From assembly GCA_049115495.1 (NCBI GenBank), contig JAGDZV010000004.1, forward strand, positions 248,001 through 312,000: a stretch of DNA of 64,000 nt, given 5' to 3'. The notes under the pieces are model-generated. The model was not told where the DNA came from. It saw only the letters and a program-made list of their open reading frames with translations, and ran no database searches. The DNA is from JACPUW01 sp049115495 (GTDB taxonomy: Bacteria > Bacteroidota > Bacteroidia > CAILMK01 > JACPUW01). The number at the start of each line of letters is the position of its first letter. Position 1 is the stretch's first letter. Shown here piece after piece: positions 53,722 through 62,475 of this stretch. The position numbers and the translations under genes were made by a program.

Positions 53722-54270
53722 TTATTCAATCACTTCAATTTCTACAGGTCCTTTAATACCGCAATAATCGCTCGCACTGCTGTATTGCCAATATTCAGGC
53801 TTGCATACAAAGCCTGCTTCTACAGGGTTATTATGTACATAGCTAATTTTTTGATCTATTACTTCATTGCTCCGCAATTCAATAGGCTTATTATGCTGTT
53901 GCCAAAATTGATATTCTTTTACATTAGACGTTTTAAGTCCAGCACGTTTCATCATCCATAATACCCACTCTTTCCTACTCTCTTGTGTGTTTTCTGAAAT
54001 GCATTTTCGCAGTTTTTTTGAAGTAAACATTTTCATCTCCTTGAGTAATTTCCCGGGTTCATTAGCCCTGTCAGAAAAAACTAAATGGACATGACTTGGC
54101 ATTATACAGTAGGCAAACAGTGTCATTGTCTTTTCTTTTATGCTATGGTTTAAGCTGTCTGCCACAATTTCAAAATATAGCTGACGCACAAATACATCTA
54201 TCCAAAATACTGTGGCAAAACTTACAAAGTAAATACCTACAGGGTTTAGCATTTTGTATTTGCGGCTCAT
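53722..54270 (-). CDS. REP-associated tyrosine transposase (RAYT), copy 1
   Basis: 182 residues of the Y1/IS200-like HUH family. The HUH motif is H60-V-H62 in MPSHVHLVF and the nucleophile is Y144 in YVHNNPVEAGF. RAYTs nick and join single-stranded DNA at REP palindromes and are thought to spread them. The gene is bracketed by inverted REPs. About 97% identical to copy 2 at the protein level (six differences), so the duplication is recent. Confidence 0.93.
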   Translation of the reverse strand: MSRKYKMLNPVGIYFVSFATVFWIDVFVRQLYFEIVADSLNHSIKEKTMTLFAYCIMPSHVHLVFSDRANEPGKLLKEMKMFTSKKLRKCISENTQESRKEWVLWMMKRAGLKTSNVKEYQFWQQHNKPIELRSNEVIDQKISYVHNNPVEAGFVCKPEYWQYSSASDYCGIKGPVEIEVIE

Positions 54271-54323
54271 GTTTGCAATTTAGGAATTCAGAATAAAACT
54301 GTTTTGCGGCCTCTTGCATTGTG

Positions 54324-54358
54324 TACAGCACGAGCTACAAGCTCGCGCTAGCGAGGGG
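54324..54358 (+). repeat. REP palindrome right of RAYT copy 1
   Basis: Carries acgagctacaagctcgc followed by gctagcgagggg; inverted relative to the left REP. Confidence 0.85.
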
Positions 54359-54407
54359 TTTTATTGTTATTTGCTTCTAGCTTGTGCTGCCTTACTTGCA
54401 TGGTGTT

Positions 54408-54436
54408 GGCACGAGCTAAAAGCATCGCACCAGCGG
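54408..54436. repeat. Degenerate REP
   Basis: The minus strand reads cgctggtgcgat...agctcgtgcc, recognisably the left-type REP with a disrupted palindrome. Confidence 0.55.
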
Positions 54437-54437
54437 T

Positions 54438-54629
54438 TTACTTGCTCGGACTATCATGGGGAAATAAAAAGCATTTGTTTGATTTAAATACAAACATTTC
54501 GCTTTGATTATTGCGAATCCACTTTCTATTTTTTCCACTATAAAGTCGTTTTATTATTGATAAACCAACCACAATTAGTAGAGTGAACAGAAATGTGATT
54601 AGCCACTTATTTATTAAGTCAAATAACAT
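54438..54629 (-). CDS. Possible small membrane protein
   Basis: About 63 residues from ATG 54629 with one transmembrane helix (LITFLFTLLIVVGLSII) and a basic tail. The longer frame starting at 54713 reads through a REP and is not credible. May be a gene fragment. Confidence 0.35.
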   Translation of the reverse strand: MLFDLINKWLITFLFTLLIVVGLSIIKRLYSGKNRKWIRNNQSEMFVFKSNKCFLFPHDSPSK

Positions 54630-54646
54630 GCTACTTGAACCATTCC

Positions 54647-54683
54647 CAGCGCTGGTGCGAGCTTGTAGCTCGTATCCCACGAA
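54647..54683 (+). repeat. REP palindrome left of RAYT copy 2
   Basis: Nearly identical to 53663-53699. Confidence 0.85.
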
Positions 54684-54705
54684 TTTAGACTGGTTGTCAA
54701 TTTCA

Positions 54706-55254
54706 TTATTCAATCACTTCAATTTCTAGAGGTCCTTTAATACCGCAATAATCGCTAGCACTGTTGTATTGCCAATATTCAGGCTTGCATACAAAGCCTG
54801 CTTCTACAGGGTTATTATGTACATAGTTAATTTTTTGATCTATTACTTCATTGCTCCACAATTCAATAGGCTTATTATGCTGTTGCCAAAATTGATATTC
54901 TTTTACATTAGACTTTTTAAGTCCAGCACGTTTCATCATCCATAATACCCACTCTTTCCTACTCTCTTGTGTGTTTTCTGAAATGCATTTTCGCAGTTTT
55001 TTTGAAGTAAACATTTTCATCTCCTTGAGTAATTTCCCGGGTTCATTAGCCCTGTCAGAAAAAACTAAATGGACATGACTTGGCATTATACAGTAGGCAA
55101 ACAGTGTCATTGTCTTTTCTTTTATGCTATGGTTTAAGCTGTCTGCCACAATTTCAAAATATAGCTGACGCACAAATACATCTATCCAAAATACTGTGGC
55201 AAAACTTACAAAGTAAATACCTTCAGGGTTTAGCATTTTGTATTTGCGGCTCAT
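54706..55254 (-). CDS. REP-associated tyrosine transposase (RAYT), copy 2
   Basis: 182 residues, same motifs as copy 1 (H60-V-H62, Y144) and the same flanking REPs. The six differing residues lie at positions such as NPEGIY for NPVGIY and KINY for KISY; all catalytic residues are kept in both copies, so both may be active. Same orientation as copy 1, 984 bases away. Confidence 0.93.
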   Translation of the reverse strand: MSRKYKMLNPEGIYFVSFATVFWIDVFVRQLYFEIVADSLNHSIKEKTMTLFAYCIMPSHVHLVFSDRANEPGKLLKEMKMFTSKKLRKCISENTQESRKEWVLWMMKRAGLKKSNVKEYQFWQQHNKPIELWSNEVIDQKINYVHNNPVEAGFVCKPEYWQYNSASDYCGIKGPLEIEVIE

Positions 55255-55305
55255 GTTTGCAATTTAGGAATTTGGAATAAAACTGTTTTGCGGCCTTGCA
55301 TTATG

Positions 55306-55339
55306 TACAGCACGAGCTACAAGCTCGCGCTAGCGAGGG
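55306..55339 (+). repeat. REP palindrome right of RAYT copy 2
   Basis: Carries acgagctacaagctcgc followed by gctagcgaggg; inverted relative to the left REP at 54647. Confidence 0.85.
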
Positions 55340-55370
55340 TTCAAAAGCCCTTCGGAACTCTTAAAACAGC

Positions 55371-56099
55371 TTAGGGAAATAGCTCGGACGGCCCATCAAT
55401 TGAAAAAACCCAAAATTCTGTTAACTTATCATCACGATCTTTATTATTAATGAGTACTAAACGCAATTCAATTATATTTTCCGTATTTGTAATGTGAAAT
55501 TCAATGTCTGATCCAGTTAAAACCTCAGAATTTATTATTTCTTTTGTTATAATATCTCTTTCCGTAATTTCAGTAGTGATTTTACATTTTTTTGGCTTTA
55601 TATTATTTAATTTGAGATTACACCCTTGTTTAGAATCTAAAAGAACTGCATCGCAGGATCGCACCAAATTAATTACACCTTTCTTGCTTAATTTACCTTG
55701 ATTATTGTATTCAATAAAAGAACGAATTTCTCCCTTATCATCATAAAATACATAAGAATCGTAATCACCTTTATCGTCATAGAAATAAGTGTGTCCACTA
55801 AAAGCACCCTTTATCCTCCAACCTTCTGATTCAAGTTCACCTTCTAAATTAAAGTTATTTAAGTAAATACTATCCTTCGATTTTGCTGTTTGAATTGAAC
55901 TAATATTACCAGATTCATCAGTTAAGATACAGATTTTATCAATAAGTACTTTTTTATTTTTTGAAAGATTTAATGCTTTATAATCCACGCCTAAACTGTC
56001 AAAATACCTTTTGTGAGTCTCTGAAAGAGTGCTTTTCTTACAAGATATTAAACATGAAACGATTAAATAAAGTATTACTATTCTACTTTTTGCTTTCAT
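55371..56099 (-). CDS. Lipoprotein, candidate immunity protein for the Rhs tip
   Basis: About 242 residues from ATG 56099 (MKAKSRIVILYLIVSCLISC), which gives a clear lipobox with Cys20; earlier in-frame Met codons exist within the rhs 3' end. The middle part has MORN-like or antitoxin-type beta repeats (YFYDDKGDYDSYVFYDDKGE). Overlaps the 3' end of the rhs-type gene by 17 bases. Toxin-tip genes are usually followed directly by their immunity gene, which is the basis for this role. Confidence 0.7.
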   Translation of the reverse strand: MKAKSRIVILYLIVSCLISCKKSTLSETHKRYFDSLGVDYKALNLSKNKKVLIDKICILTDESGNISSIQTAKSKDSIYLNNFNLEGELESEGWRIKGAFSGHTYFYDDKGDYDSYVFYDDKGEIRSFIEYNNQGKLSKKGVINLVRSCDAVLLDSKQGCNLKLNNIKPKKCKITTEITERDIITKEIINSEVLTGSDIEFHITNTENIIELRLVLINNKDRDDKLTEFWVFSIDGPSELFP

Positions 56100-57096
56100 T
56101 CTCAATGTATTCATTATACTCTTGTTCAGTAATTGGTCTTCTATTCTCTTCTCCAGACCAGTGAGCACCCTCAGGAGTAACAGGTATCATGTAGTATTTA
56201 TACGTGGAATCATTGATATAAAATTTAACGGCTGATGAGTCAGGTGGTTTATTTTGCTTAACATTTCCAAAGTCGTCAATGCTCACACCTTCATCTTCAG
56301 TCTGAACTTCTTTAACTTCAACGTTTTCTGGGTTAGGCTCTAACTCCAGAAAGTTATCCATATCTCCACCGAAAGCCCCATTACCTAAAATATCTTTCAT
56401 TCTTTCTAATTCTTGTTGGTCAACGTTATCATGCAACCATTGTTCATATGGTGAAGCCTCTCTCGTTTTTGGTTCTTCAGCATGATCTCCAAATAAAATT
56501 CCATCAATATATCTACCAATCCGTTTCAACCAATTATCGCTTTCAGGACTACCAGAACTACTTTGTTCTTGGTTTGAAATCACATCGTTCATTGGGTCGT
56601 AATACTCTTTTCCATCGATTATAAGAGTTATTCCTGGTGGGTTTTGATCTCTATTAATATCAAAGGAAGCAGGAAGACCATTTTTGTTGCCATTTTTGAC
56701 AAATTCATTGTGCTGCCATTTATCTTTAGGAACGTCCATCACTACCTTATGGGCTAATCTTCTAAATTCAGAAAAATCACCTGTCTCCTGAGCCTTAGTA
56801 TATTCTAATGCTAACCTTTTACCCCACCACTTACTGTGCACAGTAATTATTGCTTCTAAGCCATCTATATCTATACACGAAACGGGACAGTTTGATGCAT
56901 ACTGATATGGGGTTAAATACGGAAATGATGAAGTTAAAGGATCTATACTCAAAAACTTAGCTATTCTCGGATCGTAGATTCTGAAGCCGTAATCATACAT
57001 ATTTCCGCTACCATTCCACTCAGGGTCTTGTTCCTTACCGTTAAAGCCGTAACGGTAGCCATTTCTTAAGTAAATAGCAATAGCTTGGTTTTGCAT
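56083..57096 (-). CDS. Orphan Rhs core tip with variable C-terminal domain
   Basis: About 337 residues from ATG 57096; ATG 57123 lies inside a stem-loop and is rejected. It begins almost directly with the Rhs-associated core (GYRYGFNGKEQDPEWNGSG, YDYGFRIYDPRIAKFLSIDP, YASNCPVSCIDIDG) and continues into a 250-residue variable tail that should be the effector. None of the upstream YD repeats that make up a full Rhs protein is present, so it cannot be delivered alone: it is either a displaced tip kept for recombination or a remnant. No toxin family was recognised in the tail. Confidence 0.8.
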   Translation of the reverse strand: MQNQAIAIYLRNGYRYGFNGKEQDPEWNGSGNMYDYGFRIYDPRIAKFLSIDPLTSSFPYLTPYQYASNCPVSCIDIDGLEAIITVHSKWWGKRLALEYTKAQETGDFSEFRRLAHKVVMDVPKDKWQHNEFVKNGNKNGLPASFDINRDQNPPGITLIIDGKEYYDPMNDVISNQEQSSSGSPESDNWLKRIGRYIDGILFGDHAEEPKTREASPYEQWLHDNVDQQELERMKDILGNGAFGGDMDNFLELEPNPENVEVKEVQTEDEGVSIDDFGNVKQNKPPDSSAVKFYINDSTYKYYMIPVTPEGAHWSGEENRRPITEQEYNEYIENESKK

Positions 57097-57108
57097 GTAG
57101 CTTAATGT

Positions 57109-57137
57109 ACAAGCCCCGCACAATGTGCAGGGCTTGT
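57109..57137 (-). terminator. Stem-loop after the T9SS gene
   Basis: acaagccc/gggcttgt outer stem (8 bp) with an inner gcac/gtgc stem and one mismatch. It lies 26 bases beyond the end of the PKD protein gene on the minus strand. No T run follows, so termination is only probable. Confidence 0.5.
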
Positions 57138-57162
57138 AAAACTATACTTAAAGTTTTAGTTA

Positions 57163-59709
57163 TTATTCAACCATAAAGTTTTGCGTAGCCACACCCGTAG
57201 ATGTGGTAACTCTTAAGGCATAAATACCTTTTGCAGTTGCAGGTAGGTTAATTTGCCACGTGTTTTTAGTGCTTAAAAAGGTAGAAATATTAAGCTCTTT
57301 ACCACTGAGTTCAAAAACTTGAATAAGTGTTTTTTCTTCTGATTCAGGTAGTGATACAAAAAGATTACCGCTACTAGGATTTGGGTAAACCAACATTACA
57401 TTTTGGCCTGTTTCACCAATTCCGCTTGCCGTTACATTTACCGAACTGCTAGATTCATTGTTGCCACATCGGTTTGTTGCAGTAAGCTTTACGGTATAGG
57501 TACCATCTTCTTTATACCAATGGGTTGGTGCCATATCATTTGATGTGTTGCCATCACCAAAATCCCAAGTATAAGAATCGGCGTTTGTAGATGAGTTTGT
57601 AAACTCAACTTTTTGGCCTCCAACATCATTTCCTGCAAAATCAGCTACTGCACTCGGAACTGATGAAATATCCACTTCTTCTTCGTTTGTACAGCCAAAT
57701 ACATTGGTTATTACCACGCTGTATGTTCCAGGGCCAACTGTAATTGTTCTACTAGTCTCATTTGTGCTCCATTTGTATTTATCATGGTTTCCTGGATCTA
57801 GTTCAATGGTTTCTCCATCGCAAATGGCAGAGTCGCCATCCCAGGCAAATTTTGGTAAATCAAGAACCAATACTTCAATTTCATCGGTATTTGAGCAGCC
57901 AAAAGAGTCATTTACAATTACCGAATAAGTGCCTGTTTCATGCACTACCAAGGTTTTAGTAGTTTCTAAATTTGACCATTCGTAAGTTGTATATCCGTCG
58001 TCAAAACCGGCATCTAGCGTACTTGAGTCGCCTTCGCAAAAGTTAATGTCAAGCCCAAGGTTAACGCTAGGCAACTTTCTAAAGGTCATGTTTATGGTTT
58101 CTTGGTTAGTGCAGCCAAATGAATCGGTAATCATTACAGTATAAGCTCCATTCGCTGTTACCTTAATTTCTCTTGTACTTTCTGATGTAGACCACTCATA
58201 AATTGAGCCTGGGCCATGATCACCAGCATCAAGTGTAATTTCATCTTTTCTGCATGCTTCTTGGATTGTATCCATACCCGATCTTGGAGCTAAATGAAAG
58301 AAAACATGTACAGAATCTTCATAAACGCAACCATATTCACTAGTAACCGTAGCTTTATAAGTATCTGTTGTAGTTACTTCAAGCTCTTTTGTATTAGCAC
58401 CATTATTCCAATTATAGGTGGTGTTGTCATCACTGTAGTCAGCATTTAGGGTAATGTCGTCGCCTTCACAAACTTCTTGATCTTTTCCTAAAGAAAATGT
58501 TGGCAGTGCTCTTAATGCTATGTCAATATTGTCTTTACCATTACAGCCAAAAGAATCCGTTACAGTTACTACATATCTTCCATCAGATTTTACGGTAATG
58601 GCTCTTGTTGTATCTCCAACATTCCAGCTGTATTTGGCCAGTGTGCCAAAATTACCAGCATCAATGTTTAAAGAGTCGCCTTGGCAAAGGTCTAAGTCAG
58701 AACCTAAGTCTACATTGGGGCTAGATTTATCTGTAATTTGTATAGTGTCTTTATAAACACAACCAATGTCAGAAGTTACCGAAACCGATTTTTCACCACC
58801 ACCTTGAATGAGTTTATATCTATCTCCACCAGCTGGTTTCCATTTAATTTTTGAACCTTTTGGTAAACTGCCTAAATCAAATTGAATAGATGTTCCGGCA
58901 CAAAGCACCGTATCATTTCCAAGATTTATGTTTAAACTCTCTTGTTTAATTAGAACAGTATCTGATTTGGCTACACATCCTCCTCTAGTACCAGTTACTG
59001 TAAGTTTTAGGTTTCCTTTTGGTACTATGGTTACGCTATCGCCAGTGGCGCCAGTGCTCCATGTAAATGATCTGGTGCTATCTCTTTCATAAATAATATT
59101 GCCGTTCCAAATTCTTGGGCGATAAACACCAGTTGTGGTTACAGGGCCTCCAAAAGGCCAAAAAACACCAAGTCCTTCAAGCATTTCCAAATTTCTATCG
59201 CTGGCATATACATCGCCCTCTGTTGTACCGTTTGTATAGTTTACGTTTATAGACGTAGTTGACGTTACGTAAAATGATACTGTATCGCCTTTTTTTATAC
59301 GCACCGTAAAGTAAAAAGGAATTCTTGTAGGGGTTCCATTTGTTCTGGCTACAACGTTTCTTACTCGGCCAATAAGCTCCCATTTTGTACTGTCTCTCTC
59401 AACTCCAGCATAAGAGCCGTTTCTATAGTACATTGAAAAATTGGTATTGCCTGCTGGGTGAGCATCAAATGCTCTAACAATAATGTCGTTTTTAGCAACT
59501 ACATCAAACATGTTTCCGCGCTGGCCATTGTCATCAATAAAGGTTGATTGAACGGTGTCAAGAAAAGTGGCAGCAGCCTGTACATCTTCATTTTCGCAAA
59601 CTTCGGTTTTGTTTGAGATAATGGTGACATCGCAATGCTGAGCTTGGATGGTGATAATAGGGGCTATGGCCAAAAAAATTATGGCCGCAAACCTGTAAAG
59701 AAGTTTCAT
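57163..59709 (-). CDS. T9SS-secreted protein with Ig-like repeats and PKD domain
   Basis: 848 residues. Signal peptide (about 1-24, ending TIQAQ), an N-terminal beta domain, then about six Ig-like repeats of the type LG.D..LC.GDS..LDAG....Y.WS.G.....I.V...G.Y.V.VTDSFGC, a PKD domain near 695-765 (YTWDFGDGNTSND), and a type A sorting domain at the C-terminus (VYPNPSSGNLFVSLP). Type IX substrates of this plan are large cell-surface proteins, often adhesins or gliding-related. Repeat number was judged by eye. Confidence 0.9.
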   Translation of the reverse strand: MKLLYRFAAIIFLAIAPIITIQAQHCDVTIISNKTEVCENEDVQAAATFLDTVQSTFIDDNGQRGNMFDVVAKNDIIVRAFDAHPAGNTNFSMYYRNGSYAGVERDSTKWELIGRVRNVVARTNGTPTRIPFYFTVRIKKGDTVSFYVTSTTSINVNYTNGTTEGDVYASDRNLEMLEGLGVFWPFGGPVTTTGVYRPRIWNGNIIYERDSTRSFTWSTGATGDSVTIVPKGNLKLTVTGTRGGCVAKSDTVLIKQESLNINLGNDTVLCAGTSIQFDLGSLPKGSKIKWKPAGGDRYKLIQGGGEKSVSVTSDIGCVYKDTIQITDKSSPNVDLGSDLDLCQGDSLNIDAGNFGTLAKYSWNVGDTTRAITVKSDGRYVVTVTDSFGCNGKDNIDIALRALPTFSLGKDQEVCEGDDITLNADYSDDNTTYNWNNGANTKELEVTTTDTYKATVTSEYGCVYEDSVHVFFHLAPRSGMDTIQEACRKDEITLDAGDHGPGSIYEWSTSESTREIKVTANGAYTVMITDSFGCTNQETINMTFRKLPSVNLGLDINFCEGDSSTLDAGFDDGYTTYEWSNLETTKTLVVHETGTYSVIVNDSFGCSNTDEIEVLVLDLPKFAWDGDSAICDGETIELDPGNHDKYKWSTNETSRTITVGPGTYSVVITNVFGCTNEEEVDISSVPSAVADFAGNDVGGQKVEFTNSSTNADSYTWDFGDGNTSNDMAPTHWYKEDGTYTVKLTATNRCGNNESSSSVNVTASGIGETGQNVMLVYPNPSSGNLFVSLPESEEKTLIQVFELSGKELNISTFLSTKNTWQINLPATAKGIYALRVTTSTGVATQNFMVE

Positions 59710-59770
59710 ACCTAGACTGTTTTAAAAGTACAAGGTATTAAAATTATTAAACTATTCTAAATTCTTTTTG

Positions 59771-60148
59771 TTAATTGACGCGGTTTCCGTCAAATGCTTG
59801 TACTGGGGCATTTGTAGAAAAACTCATTGGGATATTATTTTTAGATGCCTTGGCTTCAAAGGTTACCCCATTTTGAGTCTGATCATGTCTAATCCAGTTG
59901 CCGTCTTGAACAACTTTTAAACGCAAAGTTGAGTTGAAAATATTTGCGCCATCTGGAGTAATTTCTATTTCATTATTACTTATGCGGGTAATAATTACTT
60001 GAATACCATTGCTTGAGCTAAAACTATCTGACCCCTTTCCTTTATAAGTACCAACTAGCAGTGCGGCTAAATCGTCAGTTTCTTCCATAGCGCAGTTTGA
60101 CATGGTGAAAACCATTGCCAAAAGAAAAGTGAGTTTTATAAGTTTCAT
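59771..60148 (-). CDS. Small lipoprotein
   Basis: 125 residues. Lipoprotein signal peptide (MKLIKLTFLLAMVFTMSNC, Cys19) and a single small beta-sandwich (VGTYKGKGSDSFSSSNGIQV, IEITPDGANIFNSTLRLKVV). No known family. It lies 34 bases downstream of lpxB in the same direction. Confidence 0.75.
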   Translation of the reverse strand: MKLIKLTFLLAMVFTMSNCAMEETDDLAALLVGTYKGKGSDSFSSSNGIQVIITRISNNEIEITPDGANIFNSTLRLKVVQDGNWIRHDQTQNGVTFEAKASKNNIPMSFSTNAPVQAFDGNRVN

Positions 60149-60182
60149 TATTCTGGTAATTCTAAAAAGGCGAAATTAACTT

Positions 60183-61277
60183 TTATGAATGTAGTTTTTG
60201 AGCACAATTTACAATTATAGATGCGGCCCTATTAGAAGCGCCGCTATTGCCCAAAAGTTCTTTCAAGGTTTTGAATTCATTTATGAGCTTTTGTTTGTTA
60301 ATTGGTTGCAACAACGTGTTTAGTTCTCTTTTGCAATTGCTCAAATTAAACTCTTCTTGTATTAGCTCCTTTACAATTTCTTTATCGGCTATAAGGTTTA
60401 CCAGAGATATGAACTTTACTTTAATCAGCATTTTTGCTATAAATACACTTATTGCATTGGCTTTATAGCATACAACAAGGGGCGTTTCAAATAGTGCAGT
60501 TTCCAATGTTGCCGTGCCTGAAGTTACTAATGCAGCAACTGATGTTTTCATAACTTCTTGAGTGTTGCCATATGCTATTTTAACATTTGTAGGGAGCTCA
60601 AAAGAAGTGTAAAAGCTAGCGTCTATTGATGGAGCTGCCGCAATTGTGAATTTATAGCTGGTAAAGGCTTTGGCTACCTGCAGCATAATGGGCAACATTT
60701 TATTGATTTCTTGCTTTCGGCTACCGGGTAAAAGCGCTATGCCACTTTTATTCTCTATTTCAGTATCATTAGGGCTAATGGCATCAAGCAAAGGGTGCCC
60801 AACGTAATGCGATTTAACGCGGTGTTTTTTGTAAAAATCCTTTTCAAAAGGCAAAATGCAAATCATTTCGTCTATATAGGCCCTTATGGTTTTAACCCTA
60901 TTCTCTTTCCATGCCCAAATTTGAGGAGATATATAGTAGGTGGTTTTAAAACCTTGTTTTTTAGCCCATTTTGCAATTCGCAAATTAAAACCAGGGTAAT
61001 CAATAAAAACAACAACATCTGGCTGGTAAGCCGTTATTTGCTTTTTGCAGTTTTTTATATTGCTTAAAATGGTGCCCAGATTTTTTATCACTTCAACAAA
61101 GCCCATAAAAGCTAATTCTTTAATGTGCTTGAGTGGCGATTTTTGGGCAGCATTAGCCATTTTATCTCCTCCCCAAAAGGCAAATTCGGCTTCTTTATCT
61201 TCTTTTTTAATGGCACTAATTAGGTTAGCGCCATGTAAATCGCCAGAAGCTTCGCCAGCTAGCACAAAGTATTTCAT
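60183..61277 (-). CDS. lpxB: Lipid-A-disaccharide synthase
   Basis: Joins UDP-diacylglucosamine and lipid X to form lipid A disaccharide at the inner face of the inner membrane. 364 residues, usual length. GT-B fold marks: N-terminal VLAGEASGDLHGANLI, DYPGFNLRIAKWA near 93, PQIWAWKENRVK near 117, LLPGSRKQEI near 185 and TSGTATLETAL near 257. Part of a surE-membrane protein-lpxB cluster with very short gaps. Confidence 0.97.
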   Translation of the reverse strand: MKYFVLAGEASGDLHGANLISAIKKEDKEAEFAFWGGDKMANAAQKSPLKHIKELAFMGFVEVIKNLGTILSNIKNCKKQITAYQPDVVVFIDYPGFNLRIAKWAKKQGFKTTYYISPQIWAWKENRVKTIRAYIDEMICILPFEKDFYKKHRVKSHYVGHPLLDAISPNDTEIENKSGIALLPGSRKQEINKMLPIMLQVAKAFTSYKFTIAAAPSIDASFYTSFELPTNVKIAYGNTQEVMKTSVAALVTSGTATLETALFETPLVVCYKANAISVFIAKMLIKVKFISLVNLIADKEIVKELIQEEFNLSNCKRELNTLLQPINKQKLINEFKTLKELLGNSGASNRAASIIVNCAQKLHS

Positions 61278-61281
61278 GTGC

Positions 61282-61593
61282 TTATAACAAAAACTTAATG
61301 TAAACGGCTAGTAAAAGCCAAAACATAACATTTAGCATAATACCTTGGGCATACTTATATTGTCCTTTATTTATTTTGTTGAAATACAACAAAATACCCG
61401 GTATTAATGATATACTAAATATTGGGATTACAAGGTCATAAGAGTGAAAGGCCTTAAAAAAATAACTAAGGCTTTTGCCATTAAATTTTAAGAAGTAGAT
61501 AATTATAGGGCCAATAAAAGGCACAAAAAAGGTTGAAAGAAAACCTTTTAAGAGTTTCTGATTTTGGGTTTCTTTTTTCTTTTCGTTACTCAT
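61282..61593 (-). CDS. Small membrane protein between surE and lpxB
   Basis: 103 residues with three transmembrane helices (about 17-36, 50-70 and 82-101) and a charged start. Starts 8 bases inside the surE 3' end and ends 4 bases before lpxB, so it is translated in the same operon. No named family recognised. Confidence 0.8.
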   Translation of the reverse strand: MSNEKKKETQNQKLLKGFLSTFFVPFIGPIIIYFLKFNGKSLSYFFKAFHSYDLVIPIFSISLIPGILLYFNKINKGQYKYAQGIMLNVMFWLLLAVYIKFLL

Positions 61594-62362
61594 TTAAATC
61601 CCATGAATTTAAGTTCATCATAAAATGGTGCGCCGTAAGGTCAAACATTGTAGGAACTATAGAGATATACCCTTTGCTTAGTGCATTTAGGTCAGTGTCT
61701 TCACCGTGATCATAATCCTTAAAAGTACCTACCATCCAGTAATAATTTCTGCCATGTGGGTCAGTTCTTTCGGCAAAGTTTTCTTCCCATTTAGCTTTGG
61801 CTTGTCGGCATATTTTTATTCCTTTTATCTCATTATCTTCAGGTGTAGGAATATTTACGTTTAAAAGTACACCTTCAGGCAATCCGTTATGAATGGTGTT
61901 TAATAATATTTTTCTCATAAACGGTAGAGCAGGTTCAAAGTTGGCTTCTCTGGCATAATCGGTAAGAGAAAAACCAATACTTGGTATGCCTTCAATTGCA
62001 CCTTCCATAGCTGCACTCATGGTACCTGAATAAAGTACATTAATTGATGCATTTGATCCGTGGTTAATTCCTGAAACCACAAGATCAGGTTTTTTGTGTA
62101 ATACTTGATCTACTGCTACTTTAACACAATCTGCGGGCGTGCCTGAGCATTGATAACTTTCTATACCTTCAAAAAGGTCTATTTTTTCAAGCCTAATAGG
62201 CTTTGTAATGGTAACTGCGTGACCCATGGCACTTTGAGGACTATCAGGAGCAACCACTACCACCTTTCCAAGCTCCTTAACTACATTAATTAAGTTTTTA
62301 ATTCCAGGGGCGGTAATGCCGTCATCATTGGTTACAAGTATTGTAAAATCTGTTTGGCTCAA
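61586..62362 (-). CDS. surE: 5'/3'-nucleotidase SurE
   Basis: 258 residues. Removes phosphate from nucleoside monophosphates and short polyphosphate. The metal site is built from ILVTNDDGI (residues 8-16), Ser near 43 in DSPQSAMGHAV, and Asn in VSGINHGSNASINVLYSGT near 97-115. First gene of the surE-lpxB operon; a minus-strand TACCTTTG box at 62381-62388 lies 19 bases upstream of the ATG. Confidence 0.96.
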   Translation of the reverse strand: MSQTDFTILVTNDDGITAPGIKNLINVVKELGKVVVVAPDSPQSAMGHAVTITKPIRLEKIDLFEGIESYQCSGTPADCVKVAVDQVLHKKPDLVVSGINHGSNASINVLYSGTMSAAMEGAIEGIPSIGFSLTDYAREANFEPALPFMRKILLNTIHNGLPEGVLLNVNIPTPEDNEIKGIKICRQAKAKWEENFAERTDPHGRNYYWMVGTFKDYDHGEDTDLNALSKGYISIVPTMFDLTAHHFMMNLNSWDLNE

Positions 62363-62380
62363 TTCTCAAGAATTTGGGTT

Positions 62381-62388
62381 CAAAGGTA
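62381..62388 (-). promoter_or_regulatory. Promoter -7 box of the surE-lpxB operon
   Basis: Minus-strand TACCTTTG fits TAnnTTTG and lies just upstream of the surE start. No -33 element at the preferred distance. Confidence 0.5.
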
Positions 62389-62475
62389 TCATTGAAATTA
62401 TTGAAGATTCTAAAAACAACATAAATCACAAAAGAGGTTTTACGTTCTAACTATATTTACTTTAAAATTCACATC

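Noticed and set aside
54629..54713. N-terminal part of the 91-codon minus-strand ORF
   Set aside because: It translates the REP palindrome; only the part from 54629 on could be a protein.
52000..55400. CRISPR array in the repeat-rich hotspot
   Set aside because: Repeats are few, unequal and not separated by uniform spacers, and no cas gene is present.
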